NCBI RefSeq assembly: GCF_014297445.1
Contig: NZ_JACORU010000005.1
Location: 124,001-188,000 of the forward strand
Origin: Ramlibacter albus
GTDB taxonomy: Bacteria; Pseudomonadota; Gammaproteobacteria; Burkholderiales; Burkholderiaceae_C
Direction of reading: 5' to 3'
DNA: 64,000 nt
The notes below the pieces were generated by a model. The model saw nothing but the letters and a program-made list of their open reading frames with translations. It was not told the DNA's origin and did not search any database. The position numbers and the translations under genes were made by a program. Positions 34,906 to 43,491 of this stretch are shown here, one piece after another. Position 1 is the first letter of the stretch. Every line of letters begins with the position of its first letter.

Positions 34906-36047
34906 GCTTGCGCCTTCAATTCGGAAAGGATGGCTTGGGTATGTTCGCCCACGGCGGGGATCGGGTCCATGCGGTACTCGAAGCTGCTGTTGCGGCCTGG
35001 CGGCAGCAACGCGGGGATCTCGCCCGCCGGCGTCTGGATGTTGCGCCAGCGGTCGCGTGCCTTCAATTGGGGGTGGCCCCAGAGGCCTGCCATGTCGTTC
35101 ATGCGGGCGTTGGCGATCTGCGCTTCATCCAGGCGCTCTTCCACCTGCGCGGTGGTCAGGCCCTTGAACGTTTCGAGGATGATCTTCTGCAGGTCGGCCC
35201 GATGCTCGTTGCGCTTGTGGTTGGCGTCGAAGCGCGGGTCGGTGGCGAGCGCCGCGTTCTTCAGCACCTTGTCGCAGAAGACGGCCCACTCGCGCTCGTT
35301 CTGCAGGCCCAGCATCACCGTGCCGCCGTCGCCGCAGGCGAAGGGGCCGTAGGGGTAGATGCTGGCGTGCGACGCGCCCGTGCGCGGCGGCGGCGGCGCG
35401 CCTTCGTACGCGTAGTACATCGGGTAGTTCATCCACTCGCCAAGCGATTCGAGCATCGACACGTCGATGTGGCTGCCTTCGCCGGTGCGCCCGCGCTGCA
35501 TGAGCGCGGCGAGGATGCCGCTGTACGCGTACATGCCGGCGGCGATGTCGGCCATGGAGTTGCCGGCTTTCGACGGCGTCTCGGGCGTGCCCGTCACGGA
35601 AAGCAGCCCCGCCTCGCTCTGGATCAGCAGGTCGTAGGCTTTCTTGTCGCGGTAGGGGCCGTCGTCACCGTAGCCGGAGATGTCGCAGACGATCAGGTTC
35701 GGGTGCTGCTCGTGCAGCGCTTCCCACGACAGGCCCATGCGCGCGGCGGCGCCGGGGGCGAGGTTCTGCACGAGCACGTCCGCCTTCGCGATCAGCTTCT
35801 TCAGCGCTGCGAGCGATTCCTCGTCCTTCAGGTCCAGCGCCAGGCTTTCCTTCGAGCGGTTCGTCCACACGAAGTGCGAGGACTGGCCTTTCACGCGCGT
35901 GTCGTAGCCGCGCGCGAAGTCGCCGGAGCCCGGGCGCTCCACCTTGATCACGCGCGCGCCGAGGTCGGCGAGCTGGCGCGTGCAGAAAGGTGCCGCGATC
36001 GCGTGTTCCAGCGACACCACCGTGATGCCATCGAGCGGGCGGGTCAT
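34902..36047 (-). CDS. CaiB/BaiF-type (class III) CoA-transferase
   Basis: A 381-residue formyl-CoA-transferase-like enzyme that moves CoA between acids without ATP. LDGITVVSLEHAIAAPFCTR opens the fold, GARVIKVERPGSGDFAR follows, and the catalytic aspartate lies in KAYDLLIQSEAG. SMADIAAGMYAYSGILAAL and GRTGEGSHIDVSML are further family blocks. It is cotranscribed with acyl-CoA dehydrogenase and hydratase genes; its acid is unknown, though a C4-C6 dicarboxylate would suit the set. Confidence 0.92.
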   Translation of the reverse strand: MTRPLDGITVVSLEHAIAAPFCTRQLADLGARVIKVERPGSGDFARGYDTRVKGQSSHFVWTNRSKESLALDLKDEESLAALKKLIAKADVLVQNLAPGAAARMGLSWEALHEQHPNLIVCDISGYGDDGPYRDKKAYDLLIQSEAGLLSVTGTPETPSKAGNSMADIAAGMYAYSGILAALMQRGRTGEGSHIDVSMLESLGEWMNYPMYYAYEGAPPPPRTGASHASIYPYGPFACGDGGTVMLGLQNEREWAVFCDKVLKNAALATDPRFDANHKRNEHRADLQKIILETFKGLTTAQVEERLDEAQIANARMNDMAGLWGHPQLKARDRWRNIQTPAGEIPALLPPGRNSSFEYRMDPIPAVGEHTQAILSELKAQA

Positions 36048-36049
36048 GG

Positions 36050-37210
36050 TCAGAAAGAGCGCGGCAGCCCGAGCACGTGCTCGGCCACATAGCTCAGGAT
36101 CAGGTTCGTGGAAATCGGCGCGACCTGGTAGAGCCGCGTCTCGCGGAACTTGCGCTCCACGTCGTATTCGTTCGCAAACCCGAAGCCGCCGTGGAACTGG
36201 ATGCACGCGTTCGCCGCCTCCCAGCTCGCCTTGGCGGCGAGGTACTTCGCCATGTTCGCCTGCGCGCCGCAGGGCTCGTGCGCGTCGAAACGGCGGCACG
36301 CCTCCCAGCGCATCAGGTTCGCGGCTTCCACTTCGATGTACGACTCGGCGATGGGGAACTGAACGCCCTGGTTCTGCCCGATGGGCCGGCCGAAGACGAT
36401 GCGGTCCTTCACGTACGCGGACACGCGGTCGACGAACCAGTAGCCGTCGCCGATGCACTCGGCGGCGATCAGCGTGCGCTCGGCGTTCAGGCCGTCGAGG
36501 ATGTACTTGAAGCCCTGGCCCTCCTGCCCGATCAGGTTCTCCGCCGGGATCTCGAGGTTCTCGAAGAAGAGCTCGTTGGTCTCGTGGTTCACCATGTTCG
36601 GGATCGGCCGCACCGTCAGGCCGCTGCCCACCGCCTCGCGCAGGTCCACCATGAAGATGGACATGCCTTCGGACTTCTTCTTCACGTCCGCCAGCGGCGT
36701 GGTGCGCGCCAGCAGGATCATGAAGTCCGAGTGCTGCACGCGCGAGATCCACACCTTCTGGCCGTTGACGACGTAGCGGTCGCCCTTCTTCACCGCCGTG
36801 GTCTTGATCTTGGTGGTGTCGGTACCGGTCGTGGGCTCCGTTACGCCCATCGACTGCAAGCGCCATTCGCCGGTGGCGATCTTCGGCAGGTACTTCTTCT
36901 TCTGCGCCTCGCTGCCGTGCCGCAGCAGCGTGCCCATGTTGTACATCTGGCCGTGGCACGCGCCGGAGTTGCCGCCCGCGCGGTTGATCTCCTCCATGAT
37001 CACCGAGGCTTCGGTCAGGCCCAGGCCCGAGCCGCCGTACTCCTGCGGGATCAGCGCGGCCATCCAGCCGGCTTTGGTGAGCGCATCCACGAACTCCTCG
37101 GGATAGCGCCGTGCCTCGTCCACCTTGCGGTGGTACTCATCGGGAAATTCGGCGCACAGTGCGCGCACCGCGTCGCGGATGTCCTGGTACTTGTCGGTCT
37201 CGTGTTTCAT
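36050..37210 (-). CDS. Acyl-CoA dehydrogenase
   Basis: A 386-residue flavin enzyme that desaturates an acyl-CoA at the alpha-beta bond. FAD-binding segments are MGVTEPTTGTDTTKIKT and RVQHSDFMILLA. The usual C-terminal catalytic glutamate (YEGT) is replaced by VAPISTN, while LNAERTLIAA carries a glutamate at the position used as base in isovaleryl-CoA and long-chain dehydrogenases. Electrons should pass to ETF, whose genes are not here. It lies between CoA-transferase and hydratase genes. Confidence 0.9.
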   Translation of the reverse strand: MKHETDKYQDIRDAVRALCAEFPDEYHRKVDEARRYPEEFVDALTKAGWMAALIPQEYGGSGLGLTEASVIMEEINRAGGNSGACHGQMYNMGTLLRHGSEAQKKKYLPKIATGEWRLQSMGVTEPTTGTDTTKIKTTAVKKGDRYVVNGQKVWISRVQHSDFMILLARTTPLADVKKKSEGMSIFMVDLREAVGSGLTVRPIPNMVNHETNELFFENLEIPAENLIGQEGQGFKYILDGLNAERTLIAAECIGDGYWFVDRVSAYVKDRIVFGRPIGQNQGVQFPIAESYIEVEAANLMRWEACRRFDAHEPCGAQANMAKYLAAKASWEAANACIQFHGGFGFANEYDVERKFRETRLYQVAPISTNLILSYVAEHVLGLPRSF

Positions 37211-38055
37211 TCGATCTCTGCAGTGGCCTTCATCGTGAGAAAGCCTTGATGGTCATTGGCCCACAGGGCCACCTTGTTGCCGTCGAGGCGGCCGTTGACG
37301 CGCATCGGGTTGCCGTCGAACGTGGGCCGGACGGCCTTGAACTCGAACTTCTTCAGCCGCGCCGTCGGCGCCTTGCGGCGCAGCAGGTCCACCAGCAGCG
37401 TGGCGATCAGCGGCCCGTGCACGATGAGGCCCGGGTAGCCTTCCACCTCGGTCACGTAGCGCCGGTCGTAGTGGATGCGGTGGCCGTTGAAGGTGAGGGC
37501 GGAGTAGCGGAACAGCAGCACGTCGTCCGGCACCAGCTCGCGGTGCCAGGGTGCGCCTTCCTCCGCGCGCGTCGGCTCGGGCACGGGGTCGCCGGGCTTG
37601 GGCGCGTCGCGGTAGACGATGTCGTGTTCCTCCGTGAGCGCGAGGCCCGCGACGTTGTGGTACTCGTGCACGACGGTGACGAAGACGAGGTTGCCGGTGC
37701 GCCCGGACTTCTCGTTCACCGACGCGATGCGCGAGACGCGCTTGACGACGTCGCCCACCTGCAGCGGGTTCTCCAGGTTCCACTCGAGTCGGCCGCCCGC
37801 CCACATGCGGCGCGGCAGCGGCACCGGCGGCAGGAAGCCGCCGCGCTTCGCATGGCCGTCGGGGCCGATCTCGTGGGCCGGATGCATTGGCAGGAAGTAC
37901 AACCAGTGCCACAGCGGCGGCACATCGCTGCCGCGCTGGGGCGGCACGTCGTCGCGGTCGAGGGTGGCGGACATCGCGCGCAGCGGGGCGGCGGTGATCT
38001 CGTCGGTGAGGGTCTCGGTCTTGCCGATCCAGGTTTGCAAGGGGGCGTCGGCCAT
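37207..38055 (-). CDS. Acyl-CoA hydratase with double hot-dog fold (mesaconyl-C4-CoA hydratase-like)
   Basis: A 282-residue FAS1-like/MaoC-type dehydratase. The N-terminal part has TWIGKTETLTDEITAAPLRA, and the C-terminal hot dog has ALTFNGHRIHYDRRYVTEVEGYPGLIVHGPL split over residues 195-225, with the catalytic Asn-His pattern. Such proteins hydrate mesaconyl-C4-CoA or similar enoyl-CoAs. It heads the operon and is divergent from a LysR gene. The ATG chosen gives the normal N-terminus. Confidence 0.85.
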   Translation of the reverse strand: MADAPLQTWIGKTETLTDEITAAPLRAMSATLDRDDVPPQRGSDVPPLWHWLYFLPMHPAHEIGPDGHAKRGGFLPPVPLPRRMWAGGRLEWNLENPLQVGDVVKRVSRIASVNEKSGRTGNLVFVTVVHEYHNVAGLALTEEHDIVYRDAPKPGDPVPEPTRAEEGAPWHRELVPDDVLLFRYSALTFNGHRIHYDRRYVTEVEGYPGLIVHGPLIATLLVDLLRRKAPTARLKKFEFKAVRPTFDGNPMRVNGRLDGNKVALWANDHQGFLTMKATAEIE

Positions 38056-38135
38056 GCGGAATCGTGCCCCTTTTCGCTGCAAGGCACAATGCGCCAATCC
38101 GAGACCCAGCCTTCGACGCCGCCGAAGGCTCGCCG

Positions 38136-39056
38136 ATGCAATTCGACCTGACCGACCTGCGCCTTTTCGTGCTCGCCGCCGAGCACGGCAACATCACGCG
38201 CGCCGCCGCCGCCCAGCACCTGTCGCTGGCGGCTGCCAGCGCGCGCATCAAGGCACTGGAGGCGCAGGCCGGTCTGCCTTTGCTCTACCGCGAGGCGCGC
38301 GGCGTGCGGCTCACGCCCCCCGGGGAAGCCTTCCTGCACCACGCCCGCGGCGTGCTGCACCAGGCGGAGCAGCTGCGCCGCGACCTGCACGACTACGGCG
38401 GCGGCCTGCGCGGGCACGTGCGCGTCTTCGCCAACACCACGGCCGTCACCGACTTCCTGCCCGAGGTGCTGCCCGGCTTCCTGGCCGCCAACCCGCGCGT
38501 CAACGTGGACCTTCAGGAAAAACCGAACGCGGAGATCGCCCGCGGGGTGCTCGACGGCCGCGCCGACGTGGGCATCGTGGCCGGCGCGGTCGACACGCTC
38601 GGCCTGCAGGTCATCCACTTCAGCACCGACCGGCTGGTGCTCGTCACGCCGCGCGAGCACCGCTTCGCCAGGCGCAAGCAGATCCCCTTCGCCGAGACGC
38701 TGCAGGAGGACATGGTGGGCATGCACCACGGCAGCACGCTGCAGAGCTTCCTGGAACAGCAGGCCGAGAAGATCGGCAAGCCCATGCGCCTGCGCATCCA
38801 GCTCGGCAGTTTCGACGCGATGTGCCGCATGGTGGGCGGCGGCGTCGGCGTGGCGATCGTCCCGGAGAGCGCGGCCCGCCGCAACCTCAAGCCGCAAAAG
38901 CTCGCGCAGATCGAGCTGGCGGACGCGTGGCGCGTGCGCGAACGCTACATCGTCGTGCGCGACCGCGAGGCGCTGCCGGCGTATGCGCGGGCGCTGATCG
39001 ACCGGCTCTGCGAGCACTTCAAGCGCCGTCCCGCCAAGCCCCGGCCTGCGATTTGA
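38136..39056 (+). CDS. LysR family transcriptional regulator
   Basis: A 306-residue regulator. The helix-turn-helix region reads LFVLAAEHGNITRAAAAQHL then SARIKALEAQ, and the effector domain begins near residue 90 with GHVRVFANTTAVTDFLPEVL. GAAGG seven bases before the ATG supports the start. It is divergent from the 31011-38055 operon and probably controls it. A TetR gene follows 23 bp later on the same strand. Confidence 0.92.
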   Translation: MQFDLTDLRLFVLAAEHGNITRAAAAQHLSLAAASARIKALEAQAGLPLLYREARGVRLTPPGEAFLHHARGVLHQAEQLRRDLHDYGGGLRGHVRVFANTTAVTDFLPEVLPGFLAANPRVNVDLQEKPNAEIARGVLDGRADVGIVAGAVDTLGLQVIHFSTDRLVLVTPREHRFARRKQIPFAETLQEDMVGMHHGSTLQSFLEQQAEKIGKPMRLRIQLGSFDAMCRMVGGGVGVAIVPESAARRNLKPQKLAQIELADAWRVRERYIVVRDREALPAYARALIDRLCEHFKRRPAKPRPAI

Positions 39057-39079
39057 GCGCTGTTAACATCGCGCGGTCG

Positions 39080-39703
39080 ATGCCCCGCAAACCCACCGCC
39101 AGGACCTCCTACCACCACGGCAACCTGCGTGAGGAGCTGGTGTCGCGCGGCCTCGAGATCCTGGAGGCGGACGGCCTGCCGGCCCTCACCATGCGCGAGA
39201 TCGCGCGGCGCACGGGCGTGACCCAGACCGCGCCGCTGCACCACTTCGAGAGCAAGGCGAGCCTGCTCGCGGCGATCTCCGCCCTGGGCTTCCGCATGCT
39301 CTTCGACGAGCGCATGGCGGCGCTGAAGGACAAGCGCGAGCCCGACGAGCGCCTCATGGCCGTCATGCTGGCCTATGTGGACTTCGCGCGCCGGCACCCG
39401 GCGCTGTTCCACCTGATGCACGGGCCGGAGATCCCGGACAAGACGCTGTACCCGGAGCTCAACGACGCCGCGATCCGCTCGTACAGCCTGCTGGAGACCT
39501 GCGTGGCCGACTACCTGCTGCAGGCCGAAGGGACGATGGACCGCCGCCGCGAGGCGACGCTGGCCGCCTGGACTGCGTGCCACGGCTTCGCGCACATCAT
39601 CACCAGCCCGCAGAACACGCCGCGCTACGTGCTGCGCAAGGACCCCGAAGGCACGGCGCGCAAGATTTTCGAGATCTTCATGGCGGGGCTGGGGCACGCG
39701 TAG
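39080..39703 (+). CDS. TetR family transcriptional regulator
   Basis: A 207-residue repressor. The N-terminus has YHHGNLREELVSRGLEILE, then the helix-turn-helix TMREIARRTGVTQTAPLHHF, and a helical C-terminal domain (KYxYP-type WHG family: FMAGLGHA at the end). It may control the nearby CoA-ligase or beta-oxidation genes; TetR proteins of this kind often respond to acyl-CoAs. Its 3' end overlaps that of the convergent synthetase-alpha gene by 26 bp. Confidence 0.9.
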   Translation: MPRKPTARTSYHHGNLREELVSRGLEILEADGLPALTMREIARRTGVTQTAPLHHFESKASLLAAISALGFRMLFDERMAALKDKREPDERLMAVMLAYVDFARRHPALFHLMHGPEIPDKTLYPELNDAAIRSYSLLETCVADYLLQAEGTMDRRREATLAAWTACHGFAHIITSPQNTPRYVLRKDPEGTARKIFEIFMAGLGHA

Positions 39704-41051
39704 CCAGCGCAGCGAGCGCCTCGAACTCCCCCGCGAAGACCGCGATGCCCTGGGCCGCGAACTGCGCGCGCACGCGCGGGTCGGGCGAGCTGAAGGCGAG
39801 CGTCTTGCCGCTCGCGCGCATCGCCGCGGCCGTTTCCCGAGCGAACCGTGCCACGTCGTAGCCGGGGCCGGCGATCGCAAGCAGGCTCAGCGCCGCGGCG
39901 TCGCAGCCATCGTCCATCAGCACCGCGCGCACGCAGTCTTCGAGCAGTGCGGGGTTCGCGAGGAGCATCGCGGTGAGGTCCACCGGGTTGCGGCTGCGCG
40001 AGAAGGGCGGCAGCAGGGCGTCCAGCCGCTCGCGCGTCGTGCTGCCCAGCTGCGCCAGCGGCAGCGCGTGCGCGTCGCAGGCGTCGGCGCCGAGCACGCA
40101 CGACGCGCCGCTGTTGCTGATGACCGCGACGCGCGGCGGCGGCTTGGCCGCGGGCGTGAGGGGCGTGAGCCACAGCGGCACGGCCGCACTCATCTCGGCG
40201 ACGCTGCGAACCTGGTGGCACCCATGCGCCGCGAACAATTCCGCGAGACCCGGGTCTCGCAGGCCGGCCGCGCCGGTGTGGCAGTCCGCCATGCGCGCGC
40301 CGCTTGCCGTGCGCGCGGAACACAGCGCGATCACCGGGACGCCGCGGGCGGCGGCGTGCGCGAGCGCGGCAGCGAGTGAGTCGCGGCTTCGCACCTCCTC
40401 GAAGTACAGCAGCACGACGCGTACTCCCTCGTCGGCCAGCACCGCGCCGAGGAAATCCACCACGTCCACGTCGGCCTGGTTGCCCGTCGCACAGAAGTAG
40501 CGCACACCGACGCCGTAGTCGCGCAGCAGCGCGTAGGCCGACGCGCCGACGGCGCCGCTTTGCGAGACGATCGCCACCGGCCCGTCCTGCGGCGCGAAGC
40601 CGGTGAAGATCGACGCGAACGACAGCACCGCGCCGGTCGCGAAGTTCGCGCAGCCGATGGTGTTGGGGCCCAGCAGCCGCAGGCCGGCGTCCGCCGCGCA
40701 CTCGGCGAGGCGCCGCTGCTCCGCGCGGCCCGCCTCGCCCAGTTCGGCGAAGCCGGAGGAGAACAGCACCGCGCTGCGCGCGCCGACTGCGGCGCACGCC
40801 TGCAGTTGCTCGCGCGCCGCTTCGGCGGGCACCGACAGTACGACGCAATCGGGCGCTTCCGGCAGCTCGTGCAGGCTCGCGTGCGAGCGCACGCCCTGCA
40901 CGGGCTCGCCGCGCTGGCTCACCGGGTAGAGCGTGCCCGCGAAGCCTTGCTGCAGCATGTAGTGCAGCGGCCTGCCGCCGATCTTGTGCGGGTTGCCCGA
41001 CGCGCCGACGATCGCCACCGAGCGCGGGCGCAGCAGGCAGTCGATCGTCAT
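39678..41051 (-). CDS. CoA-binding protein, alpha-like subunit of NDP-forming acyl-CoA synthetase
   Basis: A 457-residue protein made of the CoA-binding and succinyl-CoA-ligase-like domains. The first domain opens RPRSVAIVGASGNPHKIGG, the second has IVSQSGAVGASAY, and SARTASGARMADCHTGAAG carries the histidine that is phosphorylated in these enzymes. The ATP-grasp beta subunit is missing, both fused and adjacent. It is translationally coupled to an AMP-dependent ligase, so it may be a partner or regulator of it, or use a distant beta subunit. Confidence 0.87.
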   Translation of the reverse strand: MTIDCLLRPRSVAIVGASGNPHKIGGRPLHYMLQQGFAGTLYPVSQRGEPVQGVRSHASLHELPEAPDCVVLSVPAEAAREQLQACAAVGARSAVLFSSGFAELGEAGRAEQRRLAECAADAGLRLLGPNTIGCANFATGAVLSFASIFTGFAPQDGPVAIVSQSGAVGASAYALLRDYGVGVRYFCATGNQADVDVVDFLGAVLADEGVRVVLLYFEEVRSRDSLAAALAHAAARGVPVIALCSARTASGARMADCHTGAAGLRDPGLAELFAAHGCHQVRSVAEMSAAVPLWLTPLTPAAKPPPRVAVISNSGASCVLGADACDAHALPLAQLGSTTRERLDALLPPFSRSRNPVDLTAMLLANPALLEDCVRAVLMDDGCDAAALSLLAIAGPGYDVARFARETAAAMRASGKTLAFSSPDPRVRAQFAAQGIAVFAGEFEALAALATRAPAPP

Positions 41052-42484
41052 GCGGTCTCCACGATGCCTGGCAGCAGCGCCTTCAGCGCGGGCTTGAGCA
41101 GCTTGCCGGTGCCGGATGCGGGCAGCCGCTGCATCACGTGCCAGTGGCGCGGGATCTTGTACGGCGCGATGCGGCGCCGCAGGAAGGCGGCCAGTTCCCC
41201 GGTGTCGATGTGCGCGCCGGCCTGCGGTTCGATGAACGCGACGATCTCCTCGTCACCGTCGACCGCGTGCCCCAGCACCGCGCACTGCGCGACACCCGGG
41301 TACGCCGCGATGGCGGCCTCCACCTCGGCCGGGTACACGTTGAAGCCGTTGCGGATGATCATCTCCTTGATGCGGCCCACGATCGTGAGGTCGCCTTCGG
41401 GACCGAAGCGGCCGACGTCGCCGGTGTGCAGCCAGCCGTCGGCGTCGATGGCCGTGCGCGTCTGCTCCGGGTCGCGGAAGTAGCCCGCCATCACGTTGGG
41501 GCCGCGCACGCACACCTCGCCCCGATGCAATGCGATCTCGATCCCCGGGATCGGCCAGCCCGCCGTCACGTCGCGCGGCGGTGGATGCCCGAACGTGCGC
41601 GTGACCACCGGCGCCGCTTCGGTCAGGCCGTAGCCGTGGTGCAGTTGCAGGCCCAGCAGCGCCTCCGCCTGCGCCTTGCGCGTGGCGTCGACCTGGGACC
41701 CGCCGATGTACGCCATGCGCAGGCGGTTGGGCGTGAGGCCGTTGCCGGTGGCGGCGGACCACTCCAGCAGCCGCGCGTACATGGCCGGCACGCCCTGGAA
41801 GACCGTGATGCCTTCGTCGCGGATCGCACGCGCGAGGCGCTCCCCCGTGAAGCGGCTGCACAGCTGCAGTGTCACGCCCGCGCGCAAACCGCACAGCAGC
41901 GCGCTGATGAGGCCGAAGGAATGCGAGACCGGCAGCGCGTGGAACACGCGGTCGCCCGGCAGCAGCACCTGCTGGTCCAGCGACGCCTGCGTGACGAACG
42001 CCAAATTCGCGTGCGTGAGCATCACGCCCTTGGGCGTGCCGGTGCTGCCGGAGGTGTAGAGCATCACGGCGACGTCGTCCACGGGTTCGGCAGCGGTGCG
42101 CCCTTCGCACGGCAGCCAGCCGCCGGCCGGTGCACCGAGGCGCGCGCCGTGGGCCAGGGCATCCGGCGACGCGGGCGAGAAATAAGTAAGCCGCGGTTCG
42201 CAGTGCGCGCGGATCGCGTCGATCTCGCCTTCGGCCATGCGCGGGTTCACCGGCACCGCCCAGGCCTGCGCGCGCATGGCGGCGAGCAGGGCGACCACCA
42301 TGTCGACGGTGTTCTCACCGACGAGCAGCAGGCGCTCGCCGGCGGCCACGCCGCCCTCCGCGAGTGCGTCGGCGGCTTCGCCCACACGTGCGTCGAGCTC
42401 GCCGTAGGTGACGTGCGAGCCTTCGTCGTCCAGCAGCGCGGGTGTGCCGGGCGGCACGCACCGCACGTACGCGTCGGCGCGCAT
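41048..42484 (-). CDS. AMP-dependent acyl-CoA ligase
   Basis: A 478-residue adenylate-forming ligase. Motifs are LYTSGSTGTPKGVMLTHANL, HHGYGLTEAAPVV, LHTGDVGRFG and GRIKEMIIRNGFNVYPAEVE, with the terminal lysine in SGTGKLLKPAL. It overlaps the CoA-binding gene by ATGA and follows the SDR gene by 1 bp. The three genes form an operon for one acid or fatty acid. It differs in length from the ligase at 31011-32504. Confidence 0.9.
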   Translation of the reverse strand: MRADAYVRCVPPGTPALLDDEGSHVTYGELDARVGEAADALAEGGVAAGERLLLVGENTVDMVVALLAAMRAQAWAVPVNPRMAEGEIDAIRAHCEPRLTYFSPASPDALAHGARLGAPAGGWLPCEGRTAAEPVDDVAVMLYTSGSTGTPKGVMLTHANLAFVTQASLDQQVLLPGDRVFHALPVSHSFGLISALLCGLRAGVTLQLCSRFTGERLARAIRDEGITVFQGVPAMYARLLEWSAATGNGLTPNRLRMAYIGGSQVDATRKAQAEALLGLQLHHGYGLTEAAPVVTRTFGHPPPRDVTAGWPIPGIEIALHRGEVCVRGPNVMAGYFRDPEQTRTAIDADGWLHTGDVGRFGPEGDLTIVGRIKEMIIRNGFNVYPAEVEAAIAAYPGVAQCAVLGHAVDGDEEIVAFIEPQAGAHIDTGELAAFLRRRIAPYKIPRHWHVMQRLPASGTGKLLKPALKALLPGIVETA

Positions 42485-42485
42485 G

Positions 42486-43367
42486 TCAGGCCGCCGCGGC
42501 GCTGCGCGCCTTGTCGTGGGCGTCCTTCGCGCGGATCGCCTCGCGCATGCGGGCCCAGTCCGCGTCGCCCAGCGCGGCCAGCTCGGTGAACGACGCGCCG
42601 TTCTGGTAATGCCCGGCGCCGTCGATCGCGATCGTCTCGCCCGAGAGCCACTGCACGCCGTCGGCCATCAGGAAGACGGCCAGGTTCTGCAGCTCGCTCA
42701 TGCGGCCCACGCGGTTCATCGGGTTGCGCACCACGCCGTCCTCCCAGTCCTGCAGCGGCGACAGCCGCTTGTTGGCGCCTTCGGTGGGGAAGATGCCGGG
42801 CGCGATCGCGTTCAGCCGGATGCCGTAGCGTCCCCATTCGACGGCCAGCGACTTGGTCATCACGTCGATGCCGGCCTTCGACATCGCCGACGGCACGACG
42901 AAGGGCGCGCCCGTGCGCACCCAGGTGACGACGATCGAGAGCACCGAGCCCGGGTGGCCGCCGGCGATCCAGCGCTTGCCGACGGCCTGCGTCACGTAGA
43001 AGGTGCCGTGCAGCACGATGTTGGCCACCGCGTCGAAGCCGCGCGGCGACAGGTCCTGCGTGCGGCTGACGAAGTTGCCGGCCGCGTTGTTGACGAGGCC
43101 GTCGAGCGGGCCGCCGTCGGCCCAGATGGCATCGACCATCGCCTCCACCTGCGATGCGTCGCGGATGTCGACCGGCCACGTGCGCACGCTGCCGCCGTGC
43201 TGCGCCATGAGCTGCTGTGCCGTCTCGTCCAGCACCGCCTGGCGGCGCCCGCAGATGTGGACGCAGGCGCCGAGTTCGAGGTACTTCGCGGCGATCTCGC
43301 GGCCGAGGCCCGAGCCGCCGCCGGTGACCAGGATGCGTTTGCCCGCGAGCAGGCCCGGCTGGAACAT
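42486..43367 (-). CDS. SDR oxidoreductase, 2,4-dienoyl-CoA reductase-like
   Basis: A 293-residue short-chain dehydrogenase. The NADPH site is ILVTGGGSGLGREIA, and LVNNAAGNFVS is the usual strand. The expected Tyr of YxxxK is replaced by Ser (PSAMSKAGID), which is the pattern of the 2,4-dienoyl-CoA reductase branch; SLAVEWGRYGIRLNAIAPGIFPTEG also fits. It may reduce dienoyl-CoAs during degradation of unsaturated acids. AGGAGAC before the ATG supports the start. Confidence 0.85.
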   Translation of the reverse strand: MFQPGLLAGKRILVTGGGSGLGREIAAKYLELGACVHICGRRQAVLDETAQQLMAQHGGSVRTWPVDIRDASQVEAMVDAIWADGGPLDGLVNNAAGNFVSRTQDLSPRGFDAVANIVLHGTFYVTQAVGKRWIAGGHPGSVLSIVVTWVRTGAPFVVPSAMSKAGIDVMTKSLAVEWGRYGIRLNAIAPGIFPTEGANKRLSPLQDWEDGVVRNPMNRVGRMSELQNLAVFLMADGVQWLSGETIAIDGAGHYQNGASFTELAALGDADWARMREAIRAKDAHDKARSAAAA

Positions 43368-43381
43368 GGGTGTCTCCTGAA

Positions 43382-43401
43382 ATCTGATCGAAACAAAGAT
43401 G
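43382..43401. promoter_or_regulatory. LysR-type box 1 (ATCT-N11-AGAT)
   Basis: ATCT and AGAT are separated by exactly 11 bases, the LysR T-N11-A geometry. The sequence ATCTGATCG-N6-AGATG recurs as a direct repeat at 43449. It lies between the SDR operon and the divergent Bug receptor. Confidence 0.5.
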
Positions 43402-43448
43402 AGGCTGGGCAACTAGGTGAATGCCCTGAGGCCGCAAGCTTGAATCAT

Positions 43449-43468
43449 ATCTGATCGCTGTTAAGATG
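43449..43468. promoter_or_regulatory. LysR-type box 2 (ATCT-N11-AGAT)
   Basis: Second copy of ATCTGATCG-N6-AGATG, 67 bp from the first and 24 bp before the Bug receptor ATG. No LysR gene is adjacent, so the regulator would act from elsewhere. Confidence 0.5.
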
Positions 43469-43491
43469 CAAACATCGCAAGGAGACACGGC

